A DNA stretch of 64,000 nucleotides from Effrenium voratum (Eukaryota; Sar; Dinophyceae; Suessiales; Symbiodiniaceae), in contig CAUJNA010000578.1 in assembly GCA_963377175.1 (NCBI GenBank), forward strand, positions 36,001 to 100,000, given 5' to 3'. Below the pieces are notes generated by a model, which worked only from the letters and a program-made list of their open reading frames with translations, searched no databases and was not told where the DNA came from. Position numbers and translations under genes: made by a program. This document shows positions 45,579-56,462 of the stretch, one piece after another; the stretch's first letter is position 1; every line of letters starts with the position of its first letter.

Positions 45579-45622
45579 GCCCAGGAGAGCCCGGAAGCCG
45601 CCCTGGTCAACTCAAACTTGAG
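45579..45622 (+). CDS. candidate exon, unrecognised protein
   Basis: Acceptor AG followed by G, then AQESPEAALVNSNL, then a GT donor (GAG|GTGAGG). It may continue the coiled-coil-like gene upstream, since the next supported gene starts at 46655. Too short to assign. Confidence 0.3.
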
Positions 45623-46654
45623 GTGAGGAGGAGCTGCCTTGCCTCAAGGAGGTGTCAGAGCGCACAGCTCCGGGCACGGAGGCGTACCATGCACCAGTGG
45701 TGAATATGGCACTTTTTCGCTTGCCTGGCACCACAACAGTAGCAGAAAGGGTTGCACAAACGTGAATTTGTGGTGCCTCTCTTCCTTGGCGTGTCGCGGC
45801 AGTTATTGGTTTTCACGATGAACAGGGCGAGTTCCGACGGGGGGGGGGGGTGGAGTTGCTTTCGGGTCGCTCCGCGCTCTGTTAGTGGGCGCCGTGAGGC
45901 GGGGCAGACCTTCGAGGCGCCTGCTGGTGGCTTCCCCGTGGCGCCTCACCGCGCGGCGGGGGGGGGGGCGGGGGTGGGGGGGGGGTTGGCAGGGTGTCGC
46001 TGGAGGGAGGGGCTTGCAAGGCAATTCAGTGTGTTTCACCCGGGGAGGAGCCTTGGTCAGCTGGGAGGTGTTCTGGATGTTGCCCTGATGTGCGGTGTAC
46101 GTATTGAGGGTGCAAGGTCCTGGATGGAAGCAATTTGTGTGCGGCAATGGCATGCTCCACTCGCCAGCTCAAAATCACCCGACTGCAAAGAAAATGTCAT
46201 GTTATTGCCTTGCCTTTTCTGGCGCAATAGATCCAAACGGGCTTCTTGAGTGATGTTCATACTCGACCACTGAAGGATGTTGCCCCTGCCATCTACTTGA
46301 TTGCACCCTGGCATTTTTGTCGTTGAAGGGGGTGCACGCTGGTATTTCTGTTGTCGAGGGTGCAATCTACGGGGACTCCATGAAAGGAAGCATCGCCGTC
46401 TGGCAGCGGCTTAGTTCAACGATCAAACAAGCTGTGAGTATCAACACATCTTAGAGCATATATCGTATCAGTTGATCCAGATCACATGTTCCAACTCGCA
46501 GCTGCGATGTTTCAGAGCAGACGATGCCTGAATGAGTTCTTAATGTGGTTCAGTCCAGCACCACGCAGGCACTCAGACTCCACAGTGCCTCCCTTCGGGG
46601 GGTGGCGGTCGCGCCCCTCGCGAGTGGGGGCGTCGCTTGCGTGGCCATGGGCCG

Positions 46655-49600
46655 ATGGCTTTGAGGCTGCTGCCGCTGCTGCCGCTGCTGCGCCTGGCCC
46701 TCGCCGGTGGAGTTGGCAACGAGCAGCTCTCGGTGGAGGTGGAGGGCAAGAAGCGCCACTTCCGGCGCTTCGTGCCCGAAGGCGGCCCCCGGTTTGATCG
46801 CCAGGGCGCCTTGTGGCCGTAGGGTTCTAGAGATAGAAGGACGGCCCGTTTGTTAGAGAGGGCGTGAGAGAGTGTTGGAGCAACCATTAGCAAGTCCTGG
46901 TGGTGTCGCAACTTCTTCTGCAGACATGTTCTGCACAGGGTTATCTTAATTGGACACCTTGCCGGCCAACAACTTGAAGCAAAGCAACCATTGCGGTCAT
47001 CGCTGGCTTTGGCTGTGGGCCACTGCTCCCAGATCAGTCAAGTTTCTAGCCGCGCTCCGATTCAATCGAATTGATGGGGCTTTCCAAACATGAACTCCGT
47101 CCTACCCAAGTCATTGACCCGTGAGTAGCTCCCGCGCCTTGCTTTTTCAGTGCCCACTTTGGGTCAGTGCCGAAGTGCCGAAGTGAACATCTCTAGATTG
47201 CTCTTCCCCTGGCTCCGCCCAGATAGCAGCTTGGGCATAGGCGGCCTGTTTAGGTTTTGTTGTGTATAGATGGATTCCACGGGTTTCAGATTGTTTCTCA
47301 TCTTTTACTAGTGGAATCCACTCTTTTTTCTCCAAAAGGACACCCAGGTACTAGGTTTATGAACCCCAAATGGTTTCAGTTGCAATGCTGATCTTGTTAT
47401 TTGCATGTGGGGTAGCGTCAATCGTCGTGCCTCCTCTGACCCTACTGACGATTTTTTTTTCCAAAAAATAAAAAAAAATCGTTATAGCGTTTTTTTTTGA
47501 CAAAAAAAATAGCTAGTAATGTGTGAGTCACCATAGCATGAAAATTCGGCCGGGGGCGACAACTTTTTTTCAAAAAGTCGTCAAAACAATTTCCAGAACT
47601 GGAAATCTTTTTTCCAGTTTTTTTCACCCCTCCCGCCGGGAGGCGGGGCCTGGCAGCTGTGGCTCATCTTCGGGGGCACGGGGGACACCGCGGAGAGCTT
47701 TTTGGAGTACACGGGCCTGGGGACCTTCGCTCCGGAGAAGCGCTGCTCGATTCGACACGATTGCATTTTTTTTGCTTTCTTGGGGGGGGGGGGGTGGCGG
47801 AAGGCCAGGGGTGTTTGGATTCCCAAGTCGGTTTAAGCAGCGCCGTTCGAAAATGCCCCACTTTTGCTCTGCGTGTTGAAGGGGGAAAATATGGGCAGCT
47901 GCGAGGCTGTGTGACGTTCTGGGTGAGAATTCCATGCGAGATCTCTAGTGACACGGGAGGACTTTATGTGGCCCCCTCAATTGACGGGATGGATTGTGAT
48001 GACTACCAACCGGTGCTCGAAGACCGCAAACTGACCGAAATGGGTCGTTGCAATTTGGACATCAGCATCATGAAAATGGGAGGGGGCGGGGGGTGGCGAT
48101 CGAGCAAATGTGCAAGACCAAGCACGCTTACCTGGAAGTGATGCAAAACCCTGAGGGCTAGCCGCCCGAGGCCTTAACCCGCCCCGTGTCCTCCGAGATC
48201 CGAGGCATCGCGTACCTCTGCTTTGAGGCGCTGGGGTCGCCGACGCTCTTCAATGTCTATCGGTACCTCTGCAACCAAAAGAGTAAGGGGACAGCAGCTC
48301 CCTGGTTGGCCCTGTGAAACCACAGGAGTGTCTAAACAAAAGTAGTTGTTTAACCATGTTTTAGACAAGTGGTTGGAGCAACTTGACCTGCTGCTTTTGG
48401 TTCAGGCCGGTTTTGCACCACCATTCGTTACTCATGGTCCCCTCCCTGTCAGGGGTCCCTGTAGCTTCCCTTCTTCTTTGCTTTCCGGAAAGGCCTTGGT
48501 CCATGTTTGTATGTAGTCCTGGAGTTTCTGGATTGGTCAATTTGATGCAAGGAAACAACACTGCAGTTTACTTGTGTTTCTCGAAATGTCGTCCAAGTTT
48601 TGCCCACCATTTTTGGGTGCAGAATGCCCCCTCCCCCAATTTGGTTCTGAGGCACGCGCACCCAGTGCCAGACAAGCCCCCGGACGTGCGCTTCGTACAG
48701 CGGGCCATCGAGATGTCAGACGTCATGAACTTCGTCGACAGGAGGTGAACACACACACACAGATATATATATATATAGGTATATATATGTATATGTATAT
48801 AGTCTTATGTAGTAATGTAGACGGATGGATGGATGGATGGATGGATGGATGGATGGATGGATGGGTGGATGGATGGATGGATGGATGGATGGATGGATGG
48901 ATGGATGGATGGATACATAGATAGAAGCCTGCATAGTGGTTTGCCTTGTTCTGACTGCCTCGAAGAGGCTTTGCTTGAGGTTTGTACTGAAAGTGGAGGG
49001 GGGCAAGGTTGTGGGCGCAATAGTGGGTGCGACAGGGCCCTTTGCCTGAAAAACGGGGAGGCGGGTTCACAGGGGTGCATCTTGTGCATTCTTGGGGCGT
49101 GGCAAGGGGTTCGACCCCGCCTTGTCTGGCCGGATGAGTTTGCCATCCGATGCATTGCAGTTTAGCATTCCTGGTTCGCACTTTGGCTCCGGCACAGGGT
49201 GTCCTCTTGCGGCCATTTGTCAAATTCCCCATGCCCAAGCCGAGGCGCTTGGAGGTCTTTGAATTGCAGATTTCGTGGTCAGGATTTGACTTGGTGGTGC
49301 GCATGCAACCGCGCCACAAAGCGCAAGGCTTGTCCTCTCTTATGCTCTGCCATTTTCTCCTGAGCTGTGAAGACCCACCAGCTCGAACATACACTGATTC
49401 CAGCGCTCTTGAAAGCTGGCGTTTCTAGAATGTCACGAAAGCTAGCGTTAGCAAGCTTGAGTTCCTACTTGCTTTGCAAGTGTTCCGGATGGATGCACCA
49501 CTGTGTGAATACATCACATGCAGCCGCTGCTTCCTGTGGCCCCCCCCCCCTTCCCCCTCGAATCCACCCTCGGCCGGCTCGAGTCTGCGCACGTGCGTAG

Positions 49601-52600
49601 GCAGCTGAGTTTCTTGCTTGTTTGCGCGCGGTCCCTTTGCACGCATTGCGCCCTGCAACATGCACCCTGCCGCCGCTTGTTTTAGCCACGCGCGCACGCT
49701 TTTGATAGGTGCGCACATGTTTCTTTGCCCTGCTTGAGCTGGCACGCCTGCGCCGGTGCCCTCAAACAGCCGTCCCGGCACCGCTCATGTTGCTGCTTTT
49801 GTCAATGCACTTGCTTCTTTGAGCCCGCTTGTTTCTTTGCACGTTCGCAACTCACGTGCCCGGCTGCCTCAGCCATGGGCCCGGGCAACGCTCGTTTCAT
49901 GCACGCGCCGTAAAGTGGGCTAGGACCAAAGTTGAAGTTTTGTTTGGGCTCATTTTACGCTGCTATCACGTGGCTGACTGCTGCCCGTTCTTTGACGGCG
50001 GACAAGCCGCGCGTGTGTTGCTAGCTTTTGTCCACCCCTCTCTCAAGTATCAAGACCAAGTCCAATCCGCTGTCCTGCAAGTGTCTGGCCTAAGCTATAG
50101 GTCTGGATTGATCCTTCACCAGTTCCGACAGATTCCGGTCCCATGTTACTGCGCAGCTTTCTTTTATCGCCCGGCTTTGGAACTCCTCTTTTTTCTTTTT
50201 TCCATGCTGGTTTGTAGCTTTGAACAAAACTAGGAGTGCCTGCCTCATGCTTTCAAGGGATCCTCTTTTCAGGATAATTTTCAGGAAACCACTCAAAACC
50301 CAGGGGAAACAGCTTGTTTTTGAAAAGCGCGAGTTGAGCATAGTGTGGAATCAAGCCGGGCACTCGCCAGGCACGTGCACTGCGCGGGCTACTCCAACGG
50401 GGGCCGTTTCTGCGTCACCTTGGCCTCGGAGCTCTCGGACGTCGTGGCCTCCGTGGGCATCATCTCGGCGCTGAGGTACCCGAAGCCCAACTATGCCATC
50501 AGACCCGTACCCATCCTGGCGCCTCGCTGTGGCGGGTTCGTGTGCCAACGGTTCGTTTTTCTTCTTTTTTTCAGCGAGGTTTTGAGGGTAGCAACCCTAA
50601 TGGCGCTCACCAACTAATATGACACTATGGGCCAGGTTAAACCCTCGAGCATGTACATACCCGAGTGTGCATTCACGATGCCACTTGCGGGCTGGAACAA
50701 TTACTTTGTTTGATGTTGCCACTTTGGGCTGTGACATGGCTGCTTGCCAGAATGCTCGGCATGATGTTGGCATTTTGGACAAGCTGCCGCGCCCGAACGA
50801 GCAGGAAACGTGGCAACAGCAAACCAAGCCTGAGCCATGGAGATGGGGCTGAAACTGCCGAAACGAATGTTGGTCGGGGCTTCCTTTGAAAGTTCGCACG
50901 CCGAAATTTGGGCCGGCATCTGAATTTAGGGGTTGGCGCTTGAAGCTAGGGGGAAATCCTTCAATGTATCGAAACAAAACCATTTGTTTTGGTGTGGGTA
51001 CCTTTGGTCCGTGTCGTGTTGGTCACCCGTGGTGTGAGCGGGTGTGCTTTTTACTTGGAGCAGTTCTGGTGTGTACTCTTGAGCGGGTGTGCACATGATT
51101 TGGCAGGCATGTCTGTTGTGACATGCTCATCATGTGGCAGGCATGTGTGCAGCTTTGCGAGTGTACTGCTAAGACTCCATAGCTGTCGCTGTTGGGAGAA
51201 AAGATGGAACGTTGCGCAAGGGGTCCGGGGCGTTGCCTTCCAAGGTGTTGGGAAAGTCATGCCGAACGTTTTGTGATGCGTGTTGTTGTCTTGAGTGCTT
51301 GGTCTGTTGGTTTGTCCGCGTGTTCGCTTCAGAGTTCGTGGGGGTGACAGTGCATGCGCGGATATACCGGTCGATCACTTGTGTAGGCAAGCACCATTGT
51401 GACACATTAGTGCCCCAATGCACCGCTATGTCGGATGCTGGCGCAAGCATCGACGCACCGGCCCGCCGAGCCCGCCGAGCTCGCCGTACGTAGGAGAAAG
51501 TTGGCATCATTGAAATCTTTTTGCCAACTGCTTATGCCCCTCATTACTTGCCAGCGAAGAGGCAAGGAAAACTATGATCACTGTCAAGGTCTGGATGGGC
51601 ACTAACAAAACGTTCGTGCCCCTGGTTGCCAGCTTGCGTTCGTTTCCCATTTTGAATCAGTTGCCCGGTTGTGTATTGTTGTCCTTCGGGCTGCTTATGC
51701 TGAGGCTGGGGTGTCGACAAATCAGTTAAAATCACATCAAAGCCCCCCTGCGACTGGCACGCGGTGCTTGCCATATGACTGCGCATGGCGTGTTGAGAAT
51801 AGCCTAGCGTCATATCGGCCAATCGTCGTATCAACCAGCGTGTATCAGCATGTCGGCGATTTACTTTCGTTGCGGACAGATCTGAGGCCATGCACGGCAA
51901 GGCGGACACGGTGAACCCATGGGACGGACATGGAAACCCAGAGTACTGGCACATGTCGGTTCCGGAGGCACTGGCGCCTTTGCAGCAAAAAGGGCGGTTT
52001 GGATCTGACTGAATTCAGCGTCTATGGTTGCTTGCAGGCCCAAAGGGAGACGGCACACAAAGGGCAAGCAACACAAACAATCAGACTGAATAACAAGGCT
52101 GCTCACCAGCTGCGCTGGCAGCAATCTCGAGTATGTGTCTTAGTTTCTTTGGCGGCAGCTCTTTCTGGGCAAGACAACAATTTCCAGCTCTGCTCAGACA
52201 AGGCCAAGTGGTGCACCTTCAACGAATGTGCCTGTGGGCACCCGGAACAACGGCAGCTCTTTCCTGATGTTCACTCGCTGAGCGGCCTGGCGATAAGAAA
52301 CCCTCTCTGAAGCAATGTCCGCTTCCCTCCGCAGCATAAGCTTTTAGGGACCTGGGGTCTGGTTACTGGGATAGAGTTAGCCGTTTACCGGGGACTGCAG
52401 CAAACGTTTTTGTGTTGTTTCGACTCTGCATCACATATCCCGTTCACGGCTGGTACTTGGCCTCAAGTCATGTTTGTGGGTGTTTCGGAGTGGATGGGCC
52501 CCACTTCTCGGGAGAGTGCAATTGCTGCAATGGCTCGGGCCAAGGGCGCAGCTTCACAGTGCCAGAAGAAATAGACACTTAAACTTGTCAGTGGATGGAG

Positions 52601-52915
52601 GCTCTCCATGGCGTTGCGAACGTTGCATTTCAAGGGTGTTGCCATGGTGGGGTCAGCGCCCTTTTGAACCAAAACCGCTCTAAGAAAGGCTCTTACAGCC
52701 TTCCGCCAAAAAGAGCATTTGGTCCTTGTTCTTCCCCTAGCCTCGGTGAATGGAGAGAACCCAGGCTGTCAAGGACCAATTCCCGAGGCTACCGTTGCCG
52801 CGCCGACGCAGAGCTGGAGCTCATGATCTTCGAGCATGGCGGCCACTCCTGGCCCGGCTGCGCCAATGACCGCAGCGAGCAGTGGTGCGGCGTGTGCAAC
52901 CAGGCGCCCGAGTAA
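46655..52915 (+). CDS. secreted esterase of the LpqC / PHB-depolymerase family, 8 exons
   Basis: Exons: 46655-46781, 47643-47741, 48205-48262, 48652-48744, 50371-50518, 51887-51973, about 52203-52227, 52788-52915 (TAA); about 254-256 aa. Phases agree at all junctions if exon 7 ends at a GT near 52228 or 52234. The N-terminus [19 protein letters not shown] is a clear signal peptide. [10 protein letters not shown] matches the start of the alpha/beta-hydrolase domain; [18 protein letters not shown] replaces the usual HGCGG oxyanion-type segment. The nucleophile Ser lies in [10 protein letters not shown] (G-x-S-x-G), the Asp in [13 protein letters not shown], and the His in EHGGHSWPG. Family members cleave ester bonds in polyhydroxyalkanoates, feruloyl esters or similar substrates; the substrate here is unknown. 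The oddity is the usual family HG replaced by FGG at the oxyanion strand. Introns use GC and GT donors. Confidence 0.82.
48752..48935. repeat. TA and GGAT microsatellites in esterase intron 4
   Basis: CA then TA repeats at about 48752-48805 are followed by roughly 90 bp of GGAT units (about 48820-48914). They lie directly after the GT donor of exon 4 (48745). Long Met-Asp-Gly-Trp or His-Pro-Ser-Ile open frames here are repeat translations. Confidence 0.9.
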
Positions 52916-53183
52916 AAGCCAATCGCCGGGTCGCTAATCGAAGAATTGGCTGGGTGTGCGGGATGGGCAAGGGCCCGGAAAAGGGAAGACGGAAGATACG
53001 GTGTTTGGGTTTGCTCACCTTCTGTTTCCTGCACCTGCTGCAGTTGGCCCCCTGTTCATATGTTGATTTGCATCCGGCCACACACACACACATCTTTCCC
53101 ATGCTCCTTGCTTGCATGCTTGCAGGCACAAGGAAAGTTCTACCCCTTTCTATTTTCTACTTGCGCTCTTTGTGCAGGTAGTG

Positions 53184-53285
53184 GGTCAAAAATATGTACC
53201 CAAAATGGAATCCTGGTAAATGGAAACATGGGCCAAAACCTGGGGTCCTCTGGTGGTTTAATTTTGGCCCACAGCCAAATGGACC
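53184..53285 (+). repeat. dispersed short repeat, copy 3
   Basis: It reads GTGGGTCAAAAATATGTACC, CAAAATGGAATCC, GGTAAATGGAAACATGGGCC, GGTGGTTTAATTTTGGCCC. It sits just before the acceptor of the candidate exon at 53291, so it would form the 3' part of an intron. Confidence 0.7.
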
Positions 53286-53290
53286 AGGAG

Positions 53291-53524
53291 GTGGACGCCA
53301 ACCTGGAGCTCCTGAACTTCTTCGCGCGCCACCCTCTGCCCCTGGCAGCGGCCGCCTCCGCCTCGCGCGGGGAGGGCGGGTCGGCGCTGCTGGCGGCGCT
53401 GGGGCCGGGGGCGGGGGGCCCGCGCTGGGCGGCTGTGGCGCCGGACGTGGCCTTCTTTGGTGCCTCGGCGGCAGCGAGGGTGCCGAAGCAAGCCGCAGGC
53501 CACCAGGGAAATCCCGAATTCTGG
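53291..53524 (+). CDS. probable exon, unrecognised protein
   Basis: After CAGGAG the frame reads VDANLELLNFFARHPLPLAA, continues through an Ala/Gly-rich part to AGHQGNPEFW, and ends at a canonical donor GTAAGC in phase 0. It starts directly after a copy of the dispersed repeat (53184-53285). The second half is low complexity, so a donor inside (for example GC after LPLA) is possible. No family is recognised. Confidence 0.4.
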
Positions 53525-54091
53525 GTAAGCGCTGTTGAGCCACATCGCAAATCGGGGCGGATTGCGCCATGATGGATTCCTTTTTCTACCCTCCCCTCAA
53601 ACTCCGCTGCATGACCTGTGGTTCATGCGCATGAGGGCCAGCCCGCTGCGGGCTTGCAATAAGCTTGTCAAACTTCGTCACTTGAACGACCAAGTGACCC
53701 TAGCCATGAGGTCAGAATCGTTTCTGAGTTTGGCACTTGCGTGCCACAAGGACCAGGAAGAAAACAGGCCCACAAGGTCGCCAGAAGCATGGCTTGCAAA
53801 CCCAGAAGCCAACAGGTCAACCAGGTCAAGAAGGGTTTTCCTTGACATCGCGCCCCGTTGGCTTCACTTTAACTGTCCACCAAAGCACAACAGCAGCACT
53901 TGCTTTTCCATTGTTCCATGACTTCGTCGGGGGCCAAAGGGCCAAATGGCCAAAGCATCAATGGCCAAGGATCTCTGTTCCTCTTGATTTTGACGCTCTG
54001 TGGCCTTTGTCACCTACTGCACTGCCGCCTCTGCGGCTGCCGCTCCAATGGCCTTTCGCCGCTCGAGCGCTCAGATTGCCGTGGGCTGGAG

Positions 54092-54130
54092 GTGGAGGAG
54101 ATCCGGGAGCCAACCATTCAGCGCATCAAG
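54092..54130 (+). CDS. candidate exon, unrecognised protein
   Basis: After GGAG, VEEIREPTIQRIKLPF is read. The likely exit is a GC dinucleotide within AAGCTG (about 54130), but the frame stays open to 54166. Acidic-helical composition resembles the following candidates at 55366 and 56045, so one gene may join them. Confidence 0.35.
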
Positions 54131-55365
54131 CTGCCGTTTTTGCAGGGCCGGTCTGTGTCCCGTTGATTGCGATGGGAGCAGCACTGCATGCAAAGCGCGA
54201 TGTCTGCTCAACTCCTCCAAGAGGAGCTGCGTTTTTCTATTCGTTTGAACAAGGGCTCCTTGCCATTTCAACTGCTCGCTGATCAGAAGTGGATGTTCTT
54301 TGGACCGAACCCCAAGCTGCCAGGGGCGCTTACCTGGAGGCTAATTGCCTCCTTGCAGGCGCCATCTGGCAGGCCCGGCCCACAGGCCAGGCCGAGAGCC
54401 AGGCAGATGGTAGATGGGACATACCTGGTTTTCCAAGCAAGCACATTTCATCGCCACGAAAAGAGCGGTTGGGAAGGGGAAGCTGCCATCATCAGGTATG
54501 AAGTCTGCCTCGTGCAAATTCGTCCCTCTGTCCCTGATTGCCAGGGGCGCGGGCCAGCGGGCGTGCAGTGCTCTTTCCGTGGTTTGGAGTTGGCAACCCT
54601 TCCATGAAGGTGCTTCATAGGCAGAGGGTGGTGAAGTAGTGGCTAGAACGTTTACATAGCGTTTCCCCCACCTTATTTGTAGCACCAACAGCCCCGAGCA
54701 CAAGCAGTCGCTTCGTTTGGAAGCGCGTGCTTCCAGCTGTTCTCGCGCGTTAAAAGAGCTTGGCGGCTGCCTCAGCTTTTGCTGCACAGTTCACTTGATG
54801 CCAAGGGTGAGCCAATCTTCTTCACCAACCGCGGCATAAAAGTAAAGCAGAAAGAACAAAGAACGGACCAAGAAAGCAGGCAACACTTATGCAAGCAATG
54901 GAACAAGCGGGGAAAACACGAAGAACGACCAACACGGGCGCAAAGATCGCCGACTTGTCGACGACGCCAGGCCGGGAAGCGCCTCGGAGTGGCGCCAAAG
55001 GCACCTGTGCGCGCAGGCGATCTGGAGGCAATGAGAACTCGGGGAGGGAACGCCCAGGTTGGTTTTAGAGGAAGCCAACAAAAGCCACCTTGACGCAGCA
55101 TTACCAAGCCATTTGTATATATATATATACACATGTGTGCAAAGAGGTTCGAAAGGGATCCACATCTATCCTCCAACATGCGCAGTGAGCAGACGCCGGG
55201 ATTTGAAATTGGGTTTTGAACACGGGGACAGCTATCACGGAACACAGGGCGCTCTTGTTGCGACGCCTTGCCGGAAGGTTCCCAACATTAAGTGAGGCTT
55301 TAGATTTTTCAGTACAAGTTTGGAGGTTCGGCATGTCATCGGTTCTGACACTTGACTGCGGCCAG

Positions 55366-55419
55366 GAGGAGTCCATTGACCTGGAGAACCGCAAGGCCCT
55401 GGAGAGTGCCTCACCTGAG
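55366..55419 (+). CDS. candidate exon, unrecognised protein
   Basis: After CCAG, the frame reads EESIDLENRKALESASPE, with GAG at both the start and the putative GA donor. The open frame extends to 55446 with AQDLRLL, so the end is uncertain. Helical, charged; family unknown. Confidence 0.4.
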
Positions 55420-56044
55420 GAGGCACAAGATCTTCGGCTTTTGTGAATTCGGAAGAAAGAAGCGGCCATGAACGAGCTCGGGAAGAACGCAGCAAGAGAT
55501 GGGGAGGGCAAGAATGTGATTCGCTTTCACCCCACCAAACTTGTTCGTGCGTGTTCTCTCCCGCATGGCTTCCCCCAAAGGTAGTCAACGCTTGAAAGCG
55601 GCGGGCGGAAAGCACCAACCACGCTGGCTTGCAGAAACCCTTCGTGATCGGGTAGGCGTCAGAGCGCGCGAGTTGGTCCCGTGTTCCATTGCTCAGGGCT
55701 TCCTTCCCCAGTTGCCCAGTTTCCCTTCCCCGGGGTTCCCCTTAATGCCAACCAACGTTATGGTTTGAACCCTGGCTTCCAAGTGGGGCGAATTGAAGAT
55801 TTCGTCCATTTGCATTGAAGCGACGAAACCCAACAACCCAACAACCCCTTTGAATGCAGGGCTCATATTGGGCTCAGGTTTCCCTTCCCCGGGGCTCAGC
55901 CCCGTAGCCACGGAGACCTTCGCCATCGCCATCGGCCCCCAGTCGCGAGCATAGGTGTCCTGTTTAGTTGATTTGCTCGAAAAATAGATGGCGATTCCTC
56001 GTTTACCTGGTGGTTGAATCATCCACCGAAACTATGGTCGCGAG

Positions 56045-56128
56045 GTGAAGGAGTGGCAGCGGGAGCTCTTGGAGCAGCTGGGCGCCGAGACCTGCGCCTT
56101 TCTGAGACGCCGGGGCGCCGAGAAGCGG
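56045..56128 (+). CDS. probable exon of a coiled-coil-like protein
   Basis: After GCGAG, VKEWQRELLEQLGAETCAF is followed by LRRRGAEKR; a GC donor (AA|GCGG near 56129) is plausible. Hydrophobic spacing (W, L, L, L) suggests an amphipathic helix. It lies about 330 bp before the foldback element, which would then be inside the next intron. Confidence 0.45.
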
Positions 56129-56462
56129 TGGGCGGAGCCGCAGGTGAAGCCGAGGCCGAAGGAAGAGGCGGGGGTGGGGGGAGGGGGGGCGAGGGAGGGG
56201 GAGGGAGGGATTGTGGTGGTTGGTTGGAGGGATTGTGGTGGTTGGTCTTCAGCACTCTCAATTTGGGATGTGGAGCCCCAAAACGGGTTTTGGCTGGAGG
56301 CCTTGTGTTTCTGCTTGCTATTCATCAACAATAAAAGCATAGAAATGAGCAAGTGTTGGATTGAGTTCGACGCCTCAAGGGTCCGTGACGCCTACCAAAG
56401 GGTTAAAAAAATAGTTCCCACTGCCAATTTACGTGGGGAATTCGATTCAACACCAAAAAAAA

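Larger units (their letters stand above)
37470..46654. other. repeat-poor region with scattered candidate exons
   Basis: Between gene B and the esterase gene no family is recognised. Candidate coiled-coil-like exons at 38169, 41206, 42920, 44687 and 45579 are listed separately. The rest includes a TA-rich microsatellite (38671-38748), a short true telomere-type repeat (39904-39922), one copy of a repeat shared with 33447 (40226-40315) and G or C homopolymers. The 240-codon frame at 43348-44070 has no coding signature. Confidence 0.4.

Noticed and set aside
51930..52310. 126-codon open frame within the esterase gene
   Set aside because: Only the part from 52203 fits as an exon (AKWCTFNEC); the first half is out of phase with exon 6 and is intron.
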